DNA of 22,713 nt from Lachnospiraceae bacterium (GTDB lineage: Bacteria > Bacillota_A > Clostridia > Lachnospirales > Lachnospiraceae). Below are positions 15,991-22,713 of this stretch, in pieces. Each line of letters starts with the position of its first letter. The first letter of the stretch is position 1. The notes under the pieces are model-generated. The model ran no database searches. It saw only the letters and a program-made list of their open reading frames with translations, and was not told the origin of the DNA. The DNA lies in NCBI GenBank assembly GCA_017464045.1, contig JAFUEG010000171.1:1-22713 (forward strand). Reading direction: 5' to 3'. The translations under genes were made by a program, and so were the position numbers.

Positions 15991-16695
15991 ATGGAGATGA
16001 AAAGAATTTTACTTAAGCTTAGCGGAGAGGCCCTTGCAGGCGATAAAAAAACAGGTTTTGATGATGAAACAGTAGTTGAGGTGGCTAAACAGATAAAAGA
16101 GGTTATAGATAAGGGTATACAGGTAAGCATAGTCATAGGTGGAGGAAATTTCTGGAGAGGAAGAACATCGGAGCATATGGAAAGGGTTAAGGCAGATCAA
16201 ATAGGTATGCTTGCAACTGTTATGAACTGTATGTATACTTCAGATGCACTTAGAAGACAGGGGATTAAGTCCCATATTATGACACCGTTTATGTGCGGCA
16301 GTATGACGGAACTTTTCAATAAAGATAAAGCTATAGAATATCTTGAAAAAGGAGAGGTATGTTTCTTTGCAGGAGGAACAGGACATCCGTATTTTTCTAC
16401 TGACACAGCAACCGTGCTTATGGCTGTAGAAGTTGAGTCAGATGCCATACTTATGGCAAAGGCCATTGATGGAGTATATGACAGCGATCCTAAAATTAAT
16501 CCGGACGCTAAAAAGTATGATTATCTTGATATCAATGAAATAATAGATAAAAAGCTCGGTGTTATAGACCTTGCTGCAGCGGTACTCGCAATGGAAAATA
16601 AGATGCCGATGATGCTGTTTGGACTCAATGAAGAAAACAGCATTATAAAAACCGTTTCCGGAGAGTTTACGGGTACGATGGTAAGATGTGAATAA
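15991..16695 (+). CDS. pyrH: UMP kinase
   Basis: Phosphorylates UMP to UDP; cytoplasmic hexamer of the amino-acid-kinase fold, essential for pyrimidine nucleotide and peptidoglycan precursor supply. 234 residues. Motifs: ILLKLSGEALAG, IVIGGGNFWRG, the conserved FAGGTGHPYFSTDTATVLMA region, and LMAKAIDGVYDSDPK (nucleotide binding). RBS TAGGAG eight bases before this ATG favours it over the ATG two codons on. Followed 25 bases later by frr, the standard pairing. The usual upstream partners rpsB and tsf are absent; a bactofilin gene takes their place. Confidence 0.97.
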   Translation: MEMKRILLKLSGEALAGDKKTGFDDETVVEVAKQIKEVIDKGIQVSIVIGGGNFWRGRTSEHMERVKADQIGMLATVMNCMYTSDALRRQGIKSHIMTPFMCGSMTELFNKDKAIEYLEKGEVCFFAGGTGHPYFSTDTATVLMAVEVESDAILMAKAIDGVYDSDPKINPDAKKYDYLDINEIIDKKLGVIDLAAAVLAMENKMPMMLFGLNEENSIIKTVSGEFTGTMVRCE

Positions 16696-16720
16696 TAAAT
16701 AGAAAGATGAGGAAAAAGCA

Positions 16721-17266
16721 ATGTTAAAACAGTACGAAGAAAAAATGGAAAAGTCGGTTGAAAACTTAAAATCAGAATATGCAAGCATAAGAGCAGGAAG
16801 AGCAAATCCGCATATTTTAGATAAGTTAAGAGTTGATTATTACGGAACACCATCACCTCTACAGCAGGTTGCCAATATAACAGTCCCTGAGGCAAGGACA
16901 ATCATTATACAGCCTTGGGAAGCAAGCCTGATTAAAGAGATAGAAAAGGCCATACTTACTTCTGATTTGGGTGTTACGCCAAACAACGACGGAAAGGCTG
17001 TAATCATTAATTTTCCTGAACTTACAGAGGACAGAAGAAAAGAGATGGTTAAGGATGTAAAGAAGAAAGGTGAGGCTGCAAAGGTTGCAGTCAGAAATGT
17101 CAGACGTGATGCCAATGATGCTGTTAAGAAGATGAATAAATCCAATGAAATGTCAGACGATGAACTTAAGGATAACGAGGATAAGATTCAGAAGATGACA
17201 GACAAGTACATCGGACAGATTGAAAAGGCTGTAGAAGATAAATCAAAGGAAATTCTTACTGTATAA
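16721..17266 (+). CDS. frr: Ribosome recycling factor
   Basis: Splits post-termination ribosomes together with EF-G. 181 residues (family ~185). Signatures: IRAGRANPHILDKLRVDYYG near the N-terminus, PLQQVANITVPEARTIIIQPW, VIINFPELTEDRRKE, and the C-terminal long helix ending EKAVEDKSKEILTV. RBS GAGGA before the ATG. It lies between pyrH and uppS as in most Firmicutes. Confidence 0.97.
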   Translation: MLKQYEEKMEKSVENLKSEYASIRAGRANPHILDKLRVDYYGTPSPLQQVANITVPEARTIIIQPWEASLIKEIEKAILTSDLGVTPNNDGKAVIINFPELTEDRRKEMVKDVKKKGEAAKVAVRNVRRDANDAVKKMNKSNEMSDDELKDNEDKIQKMTDKYIGQIEKAVEDKSKEILTV

Positions 17267-17284
17267 TTTGGGGGATAAGTAGAT

Positions 17285-18010
17285 TTGGAAAAGGTTATAG
17301 ATGGTGAAGAACTTAATGTGCCAAATCATGTAGCTATTATACTTGATGGTAATGGAAGATGGGCAAAGAAAAGACTTATGCCAAGAAACTATGGACATAA
17401 AATTGGAGCAAAAACTTTGGAAAAGGTTTGTGAAGATGCAAAAGAACTTGGTATAAAGTACCTTACTGTATATGCATTTTCAACTGAAAATTGGAAACGT
17501 TCCGTAGAAGAAGTATCAGGTATTATGAATATTTTGAGGGATTATCTTAAGATTTGTATAGACAGTTCCGAAAAAAATAAAATGCGTGTCAGGATTATAG
17601 GTGACAGAAGTGCCTTAGATGATGATATAGTAAAAAAGATTGAAGAGCTTGAAGAGGTATCAAGCGTATATGATGAACTGTATTTTACGATAGCTATAAA
17701 TTATGGTGGACGAGATGATATAAGAAGAGGCATAAAAAAGCTCATTTCAGATGTGAACTCCGGAAAAACAAGTGAGGATATAACTGAGGATATAATTTCA
17801 TCGTATCTTGATACTTCAGGAATTCCTGATCCTGATTTGCTTATCAGAACAAGTGGAGAGGAAAGACTTTCCAATTTTCTTATATGGCAGCTTGCATATA
17901 CGGAGTTTTATTTTACAGACTGTTTGTGGCCTGATTTTAATATGGATGAGCTGAAGAAGGCTGTAAGATATTATAATGGCAGAGACAGAAGGTTTGGCGG
18001 GGTAAAGTAG
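17285..18010 (+). CDS. uppS: Isoprenyl transferase (undecaprenyl diphosphate synthase)
   Basis: Cis-prenyltransferase condensing isopentenyl diphosphate onto farnesyl diphosphate to give the C55 lipid carrier for cell-wall synthesis. 241 residues. Signatures: HVAIILDGNGRWAKKR (15-30, catalytic Asp21), YGHKIGAKTLEKV, VYAFSTENWKRS (62-73), and DLLIRTSGEERLSNFLIWQLAY with the PPi-binding arginines. TTG start at 17285: an in-frame TAA at 17276-17278 excludes anything longer, and TTGGGGGAT lies at the right distance upstream. The stop abuts the cdsA ATG with no gap. Its substrates derive from the MEP pathway, two of whose genes (dxr, ispG) are in the same cluster. Confidence 0.96.
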   Translation: MEKVIDGEELNVPNHVAIILDGNGRWAKKRLMPRNYGHKIGAKTLEKVCEDAKELGIKYLTVYAFSTENWKRSVEEVSGIMNILRDYLKICIDSSEKNKMRVRIIGDRSALDDDIVKKIEELEEVSSVYDELYFTIAINYGGRDDIRRGIKKLISDVNSGKTSEDITEDIISSYLDTSGIPDPDLLIRTSGEERLSNFLIWQLAYTEFYFTDCLWPDFNMDELKKAVRYYNGRDRRFGGVK

Positions 18011-18814
18011 ATGTTTAAGCAAAGACTTTTAAGTGGAATAGTTCTTGTGGTACTTGCAGTTGTTATACTGTATCTGGGAGGATATGTAACAGGTGCTGCC
18101 GTACTTATTTTATCTATAGGAGCCATGTTTGAGCTTTTGAGAATATATAAGCAGCATAATACTGTACTTGGTTTTGCGGGATATGCTGCTGTTATAGCAT
18201 ATTATATGCTTCTATTTTTTGATAAAAGAGAGTATGTTTTGTTTATGTTTATAATTGCCATACTCGTTATACTTGGTATATATGTATTTGCATATCCCAA
18301 ATATACAGACAAAGATATAATGGCAGTGGTCTTCGGCTTTTTTTATACAACCTTTATGTTATCTTACGTTTATGAAATTCGAGTACTCTCCCATGGTGGT
18401 ATACTTGTCATAATGATATTTATCTGTTCATGGGTCAACGATACACTTGCTTATTGTGCGGGTGTTACTATGGGTAAGCATAAGATGTCACCAAAGCTTA
18501 GCCCCAAAAAGAGTATAGAGGGACTTATAGGCGGACTTCTTGGTGCGGCAATTGTGGGCGGAGTATACGGATATTTTTTTGATAAGTATGTTTATAATAT
18601 AGATAACAGTGTGGCTGTATTTGCACTTATTGGATTTGCCGGTGCCGTGGTTGCGGTTATAGGTGATTTGACAGCATCTGCGATAAAAAGAAATAACGAC
18701 ATAAAGGATTACAGTAATCTTATACCGGGACATGGAGGTATACTGGACAGATTTGATAGTATTATTTTTACTGCGCCAATTATATATTATCTGCTTATAT
18801 TTATGACGAAATAA
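18011..18814 (+). CDS. cdsA: Phosphatidate cytidylyltransferase (CDP-diglyceride synthase)
   Basis: Integral membrane enzyme that makes CDP-diacylglycerol from phosphatidate and CTP, the branch point for phospholipids. 267 residues with about seven to eight hydrophobic spans. The C-terminal family signature is complete: SAIKRNNDIKDYSNLIPGHG followed by GILDRFDS, near residues 218-245. The ATG follows the uppS stop directly, indicating translational coupling. An 86-base gap precedes dxr. Confidence 0.96.
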   Translation: MFKQRLLSGIVLVVLAVVILYLGGYVTGAAVLILSIGAMFELLRIYKQHNTVLGFAGYAAVIAYYMLLFFDKREYVLFMFIIAILVILGIYVFAYPKYTDKDIMAVVFGFFYTTFMLSYVYEIRVLSHGGILVIMIFICSWVNDTLAYCAGVTMGKHKMSPKLSPKKSIEGLIGGLLGAAIVGGVYGYFFDKYVYNIDNSVAVFALIGFAGAVVAVIGDLTASAIKRNNDIKDYSNLIPGHGGILDRFDSIIFTAPIIYYLLIFMTK

Positions 18815-18900
18815 AAAAGACATATTATTGATGATTTAGGAAATGTATTATCGATTGTAAATGTGATAAATGTTTTTACGGATTATAATTTGGAGGATAT

Positions 18901-20043
18901 ATGAAGCATATATCAATTATAGGTTCTACAGGTTCTATAGGAACACAGACACTTGATATAGTGAGGGCCAATGATGATATAAAGGTTGTTGCCCTTGCAG
19001 CAGGAAGCAATGTAAAGCTTCTTTGTGAACAGGCGCGTGAATTTAAGCCTGATATAATAGGAATTTGGGATGAGGACAAGGCGAAGGAATTAAGGATTGC
19101 CTTGTCTGAATTTGACATAAGGATAGTTTCAGGTATGGATGGACTTATCGAGGTTGCTGCATATGTTAAGACAGATATAGTAGTAACTGCCATAGTGGGA
19201 ATGATAGGTATAAGACCTACTGTAGAAGCTATAAAAGCGGGCAAGGATATAGCGCTTGCCAACAAGGAAACACTTGTTACTGCCGGACACATAATTATGC
19301 CTTTGGCAAAAGAATATAATGTACGCATACTTCCTGTTGACAGTGAACATTCGGCTATATTCCAATGTCTTCATGGAGAAGAAAATAATAAAATAAGCCG
19401 TTTATTGATAACTGCATCAGGTGGACCATTTAGAGGAAAAACAAAAAAAGAACTTGAAAATGTTACAGTTGAGGATGCATTAAAACATCCAAACTGGAGT
19501 ATGGGTAATAAAATCACCATAGATTCTGCTACAATGGTAAACAAAGGACTTGAAGTAATAGAAGCAAGATGGCTTTTTGATGTTAAGCCGGATGATATTG
19601 AGGTTGTGGTTCAGCCTCAGAGTATAATTCATTCTATGGTAGAGTTTGAGGACGGTTCAGTAAAGGCACAGCTTGGTACGCCTGATATGAAGCTTCCTAT
19701 CCAGTATGCATTATACTATCCGGAAAGAAGATACCTTGCCGGTGACAGACTGGATTTTACCAAGATGAATGGAATAATAATAGATCAACCTGACAAAGAT
19801 GTGTTTAAGGGACTTTCCTTTGCATATAATTCATTAGAAAAGGGTGGTTCCATGCCGACAGTTTTTAATGCAGCAAACGAAAAAGCAGTAGCTCTTTTTC
19901 TAAGCAGGAAGATTAAATTCCTTGAAATATATGACATAATTGAAGACTGCATGGATTGCCATAAGGTAATTGAGAACCCAACACTTGAAGATATATTAAA
20001 CTTACAAACAGAAATAGATAATTATATTGATAATTCATTTTAA
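18901..20043 (+). CDS. dxr: 1-deoxy-D-xylulose 5-phosphate reductoisomerase
   Basis: Second step of the MEP isoprenoid pathway: DXP to 2-C-methyl-D-erythritol 4-phosphate with NADPH. 380 residues, normal length. NADPH motif GSTGSIGTQ (8-16); ALANKETLVTAG; the metal/substrate motif PVDSEHSA with Asp147 and Glu149; the flexible loop ITASGGPFRGK; PNWSMGNKITIDSATMVNKGLEVIEA. RBS TTGGAGGA just before the ATG. The preceding gap (18815-18900) has a TATAAT at 18884-18889 but no well-spaced -35, so I do not call a separate promoter. Confidence 0.97.
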   Translation: MKHISIIGSTGSIGTQTLDIVRANDDIKVVALAAGSNVKLLCEQAREFKPDIIGIWDEDKAKELRIALSEFDIRIVSGMDGLIEVAAYVKTDIVVTAIVGMIGIRPTVEAIKAGKDIALANKETLVTAGHIIMPLAKEYNVRILPVDSEHSAIFQCLHGEENNKISRLLITASGGPFRGKTKKELENVTVEDALKHPNWSMGNKITIDSATMVNKGLEVIEARWLFDVKPDDIEVVVQPQSIIHSMVEFEDGSVKAQLGTPDMKLPIQYALYYPERRYLAGDRLDFTKMNGIIIDQPDKDVFKGLSFAYNSLEKGGSMPTVFNAANEKAVALFLSRKIKFLEIYDIIEDCMDCHKVIENPTLEDILNLQTEIDNYIDNSF

Positions 20044-20077
20044 AGTAATTGATATATTTTCAGATAGTAGAGTTATT

Positions 20078-20083
20078 AAGGAG
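20078..20083 (+). promoter_or_regulatory. RBS fixing the rseP start
   Basis: AAGGAG, six bases before the ATG at 20090. The longer frame beginning at 20027 would overlap dxr, has no RBS, and adds 21 residues not seen in the family, which begins directly with the first membrane span. Confidence 0.85.
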
Positions 20084-20089
20084 CATAAC

Positions 20090-21151
20090 ATGAATATTAT
20101 TCTTATAATTTTAGTTTTTGGAATAGTTGTATTCTTTCATGAATTTGGACATTTTATTGTTGCGAAAGCTAACCATATAGCTGTTACGGAGTTTTCCATC
20201 GGTATGGGACCTGCGATTTTTTCTGTTAAGAAGAAGGAAACAAAGTATTCACTTAGGATTCTTCCTATAGGTGGATATTGTATGATGCTTGGCGAAAATG
20301 AAGATTCGGATGATGAAAACTCATTTTCCAATAAGCCTGTATGGGCAAGAATTTTGGTTATAGCAGCCGGACCGTTTTTTAATTTTATACTCGCACTTAT
20401 TTTTTCGGTTATACTGATAATCGGATGTGGTTATGACGAGGCAAAGGTTTCAATGGTAAATGAAAACGGTGCAGCTTATGAAGCCGGTATTGAGCCGGGA
20501 GATTCCATAGTAAAGATAGGTGGTAAAAAGGTACATTTTTTCAGAGAAGTTCAAATTTATATGATGCTTAATGCCTCAGATGCTCCTGTTGATATGGTTA
20601 TTAAGAAGGCTGATGGAACTACTAAATCTGTAACTGTATATCCTAAACAGGCAGAGGATGGTAATTATTATCTTGGTATATCAAGAGTGGGATATAATGT
20701 GGCAGCTAAGGGTATAGGAGAAACTGTAAAGTATGCTTTTTATGAAACCAAGTATTGGGTGGATGCAACATTTTCAAGTCTTAAAATGATATTTACAGGT
20801 GGGGTAAAAAGCGGTGATATTATGGGACCTGTAGGTGTAGGTGGTGCATTTAATGATATTATAGAAGAGGTTAAAGAGGAGAGTCACACTGCAAAAGAAA
20901 CGGTCATAAACATTATACTAAATATGATAAACTGGTGTATCCTTCTTAGTGTTAACCTTGGTATAATGAATTTACTTCCCGTTCCGGCTCTTGACGGAGG
21001 TAGACTTTTGTTCCTTTTTATTGAGGCAATTAGAAGAAAGAAGATTCCTCAGGAAAAGGAAGCTATTGTCAACTTTATCGGATTTGCACTTTTGATGGTG
21101 CTTATGGTACTTGTATTTTTCAATGATATTAAAAATGTATTTTTCTCGTAG
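20090..21151 (+). CDS. rseP: Site-2 intramembrane metalloprotease RseP
   Basis: Cleaves anti-sigma factors or signal-peptide remnants inside the membrane. 353 residues from the chosen start. First span holds the zinc motif HEFGH (His17, Glu18, His21); a PDZ domain (about 115-195) follows with YEAGIEPGDSIVKIGG; the third zinc ligand is Asp302 in PVPALDGGRL in the C-terminal spans. Start at 20090 is set by the AAGGAG just upstream; an in-frame ATG at 20027 inside dxr is rejected. Position between dxr and ispG is the classic Firmicute order. Confidence 0.95.
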   Translation: MNIILIILVFGIVVFFHEFGHFIVAKANHIAVTEFSIGMGPAIFSVKKKETKYSLRILPIGGYCMMLGENEDSDDENSFSNKPVWARILVIAAGPFFNFILALIFSVILIIGCGYDEAKVSMVNENGAAYEAGIEPGDSIVKIGGKKVHFFREVQIYMMLNASDAPVDMVIKKADGTTKSVTVYPKQAEDGNYYLGISRVGYNVAAKGIGETVKYAFYETKYWVDATFSSLKMIFTGGVKSGDIMGPVGVGGAFNDIIEEVKEESHTAKETVINIILNMINWCILLSVNLGIMNLLPVPALDGGRLLFLFIEAIRRKKIPQEKEAIVNFIGFALLMVLMVLVFFNDIKNVFFS

Positions 21152-21175
21152 TTATTTGTTAAAAGGTGATTATAT

Positions 21176-22243
21176 ATGGATAAAACTTATAGAGAAAACA
21201 CAAAAAAGATTAAAATTGGCAATGTTGTCATAGGTGGAGGAAATCCGATTGCCATTCAGTCAATGACCAATACAGAAACATCTGATATTGATAAAACGGT
21301 TGAGCAGATTCTTGCTCTTGAAAAGGCAGGATGTCAGATAATACGTTCTACGGCAAATACTCCTGCTGCGGCTGAAAGTTTTGATAAAATTAAAGAGCAT
21401 ATTCACATACCAATAGTTGCTGATATACATTTTGATTACAGGCTTGCAATCTCAGCCATAGAGCACGGTGCTGATAAGATAAGGATTAATCCCGGCAATA
21501 TAGGCGGAGAAGAAAAGCTTAAATGTGTAGTAGAAGCGGCAAAGAAAAAGGATATACCTATAAGGGTCGGTGTTAATTCGGGTTCTCTGGAGAAGGATAT
21601 ACTTGCAAAGTATGGAGGCGTTACGGCAGAAGGTCTTGTTGAAAGTGCACTCGATAAGGTGAGAATGATAGAAGAATGCGATTATGACAATATAGTTATC
21701 AGCATTAAATCCTCAGATGTCTTGATGTGTGTAAAGGCTCATGAGATAATGGCAGAGAGAACGCTTTATCCGTTGCATGTAGGTATAACCGAGGCAGGTA
21801 CAGTTAATCTTGGCAATATAAAGTCAGGCATAGGTCTCGGACTTATATTAAGTCAGGGTATAGGTGATACCATAAGAGTTTCTCTTACAGGAGATCCTGT
21901 TGAGGAGATTATTTCCGCTAAGACTATACTCAGAACACTTGGTTTAAGAAAAGGTGGTATAGAACTGGTTTCCTGTCCTACCTGTGGCAGAACCAAGATA
22001 GATATGATAGGACTCGCAGGAGCTGTGGAAAAGCTTATACAGGGTTATGATAATCTTGATATAAAGGTTGCGGTTATGGGCTGTGCAGTCAATGGACCGG
22101 GAGAGGCAAGAGAAGCAGATATTGGGATAGCCGGTGGAGATAAAGAGGGACTTCTTATCAAAAAAGGTGAGATAGTGAAAAAGCTGCCGCAGGATGAACT
22201 TTTAAATGCACTTAAAAGTGAATTGGATAACTGGGAAGTGTAG
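21176..22243 (+). CDS. ispG: 4-hydroxy-3-methylbut-2-enyl diphosphate synthase (IspG/GcpE)
   Basis: Penultimate MEP-pathway step, converting the cyclic diphosphate MEcPP to HMBPP with a [4Fe-4S] cluster. 355 residues, the short bacterial two-domain form. Signatures: IAIQSMTNTETSDI near the N-terminus, DIHFDYRLA, KIRINPGNIG, and RVGVNSGSLE; cluster ligands Cys267 and Cys270 (SCPTCGR), Cys303 (MGCAVNGPGEA) and Glu310. RBS AAAGGTGA. AAGGAGG after its stop serves polC. Confidence 0.97.
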   Translation: MDKTYRENTKKIKIGNVVIGGGNPIAIQSMTNTETSDIDKTVEQILALEKAGCQIIRSTANTPAAAESFDKIKEHIHIPIVADIHFDYRLAISAIEHGADKIRINPGNIGGEEKLKCVVEAAKKKDIPIRVGVNSGSLEKDILAKYGGVTAEGLVESALDKVRMIEECDYDNIVISIKSSDVLMCVKAHEIMAERTLYPLHVGITEAGTVNLGNIKSGIGLGLILSQGIGDTIRVSLTGDPVEEIISAKTILRTLGLRKGGIELVSCPTCGRTKIDMIGLAGAVEKLIQGYDNLDIKVAVMGCAVNGPGEAREADIGIAGGDKEGLLIKKGEIVKKLPQDELLNALKSELDNWEV

Positions 22244-22260
22244 AAGGAGGAAATGACACA

Positions 22261-22713
22261 GTGGAAGATAAATTATTTAAGGATGTCTTCCCTGGTTTAA
22301 GATTATCAAATGATATAGCAGAGCTGATTTATCAGACTAAAGTTACAGGGATAACCATGTTCGAGAGCAAAAAAGAGCTGGTTATTTCTTTATTAAGTGC
22401 TAATCTTATACCAAAGAGGTTGATATATAAAGCAGAGACGCAGATTTCGGATTTTGTATTTCCTAATCATCAGGGAATATGTATTATAGATGAACATTTT
22501 GAACTCTCGAGTCAGTACAGGCTTAAACAACTTACTGATGAATATAAAGAGAGTCTTCTTCTTGAAATGAAAAACGACAGTTATATATGCTATAGATATA
22601 TGGCTCGTGGAGACTGGTTTTGTAATGATGATAAGGTTCTTACACTTGCGCTGGAAGATTCAAATTTAGCGAGAAATCATTCTAAAAATATAAAACAATA
22701 TCTTGAAAGTACA
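22261..22713 (+). CDS. polC: DNA polymerase III PolC-type, N-terminal part (cut by window end)
   Basis: Replicative Gram-positive polymerase with built-in 3'-5' exonuclease. Only 151 codons are in the window. GTG start at 22261, with AAGGAGG at 22244-22250, ten bases away; the ATG at 22253 is in another frame and stops after 15 codons. The protein opens MEDKLFKDVFPGLRL and continues with the basic/hydrophobic N-terminal pattern of PolC (LLSANLIPKRLIYKAE). Identification rests mainly on that start pattern and on the ispG-polC order; none of the exonuclease or polymerase motifs is reached. Confidence 0.88.
   Translation, partial: MEDKLFKDVFPGLRLSNDIAELIYQTKVTGITMFESKKELVISLLSANLIPKRLIYKAETQISDFVFPNHQGICIIDEHFELSSQYRLKQLTDEYKESLLLEMKNDSYICYRYMARGDWFCNDDKVLTLALEDSNLARNHSKNIKQYLEST

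Noticed and set aside
18884..18889. TATAAT before dxr as a promoter
   Set aside because: The nearest TTGTAA is 23 bases away, too far for a sigma-A promoter; the site also merges with the RBS region.
20027..20089. Longer rseP start inside dxr
   Set aside because: No RBS, overlaps dxr, adds 21 atypical residues; AAGGAG plus ATG at 20090 gives the normal family N-terminus.
22253..22300. ATG at 22253 as polC start
   Set aside because: It is in a different frame from PolC and meets a stop after 15 codons; GTG at 22261 opens the right frame.

Overview
The window is AT-rich, with heavy use of ATA (Ile) and AGA (Arg) codons and clear AGGAGG-type ribosome binding sites. Gene order (prkC-rsgA-rpe-thiN; pyrH-frr-uppS-cdsA-dxr-rseP-ispG-polC), a PASTA-type Ser/Thr kinase, a PolC-type DNA polymerase and a large secreted galactanase together point to a low-GC anaerobic Firmicute. 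My best guess is a plant-polysaccharide-degrading Lachnospiraceae (Butyrivibrio / Roseburia / Lachnospira-like). This is inferred from gene content; no 16S rRNA is present.

Layout. (1) 1-5574: the 3' part of prkC, then rsgA, rpe, thiN and putP, all on + and touching or within 2 bp of each other; closed by two strong hairpin terminators (5587-5703). (2) 5704-6911: a 30-codon candidate small ORF, rlmH (TTG start) on +, and facing it a 131-codon gene on the - strand that I recognise as a second, diverged member of the RlmH family. (3) 6912-11088: a regulated monocistronic gene for a 1264-residue secreted GH53 endo-beta-1,4-galactanase with its own promoter, a cluster of CpG-centred palindromes in the leader and a terminator. 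(4) 11089-14645: a HAD-IIB (Cof-like) phosphatase, a PEP-synthase-like protein that lacks the phosphohistidine swivel domain, and a small alpha/beta hydrolase, apparently one operon. (5) 14642-22713: a promoter, a bactofilin with a long acidic N-terminal extension, then pyrH, frr, uppS, cdsA, dxr, rseP, ispG and the start of polC, all on +.

How the genes work together. Regions 1 and 5 are housekeeping: cell-wall/growth signalling (PrkC), ribosome biogenesis and recycling (RsgA, RlmH, Frr), cofactor and sugar-phosphate metabolism (Rpe, ThiN), and a membrane/isoprenoid set in which Dxr and IspG (MEP pathway) supply the precursors that UppS turns into undecaprenyl diphosphate, while CdsA makes CDP-diacylglycerol and RseP does intramembrane proteolysis. 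The galactanase is an accessory nutrient-acquisition gene.

The most striking observation is the RlmH pair. The + strand copy keeps the SAM-binding GGSLG knot but has lost the last ~10 residues (the conserved ...YHK tail). The - strand copy has lost the SAM-binding motif but keeps a perfect EQIYRAxxI...YHK tail. In the known RlmH homodimer the active site is composite: SAM pocket from one monomer, C-terminal tail from the other. The two genes therefore look like complementary halves of an obligate heterodimeric rRNA methyltransferase.
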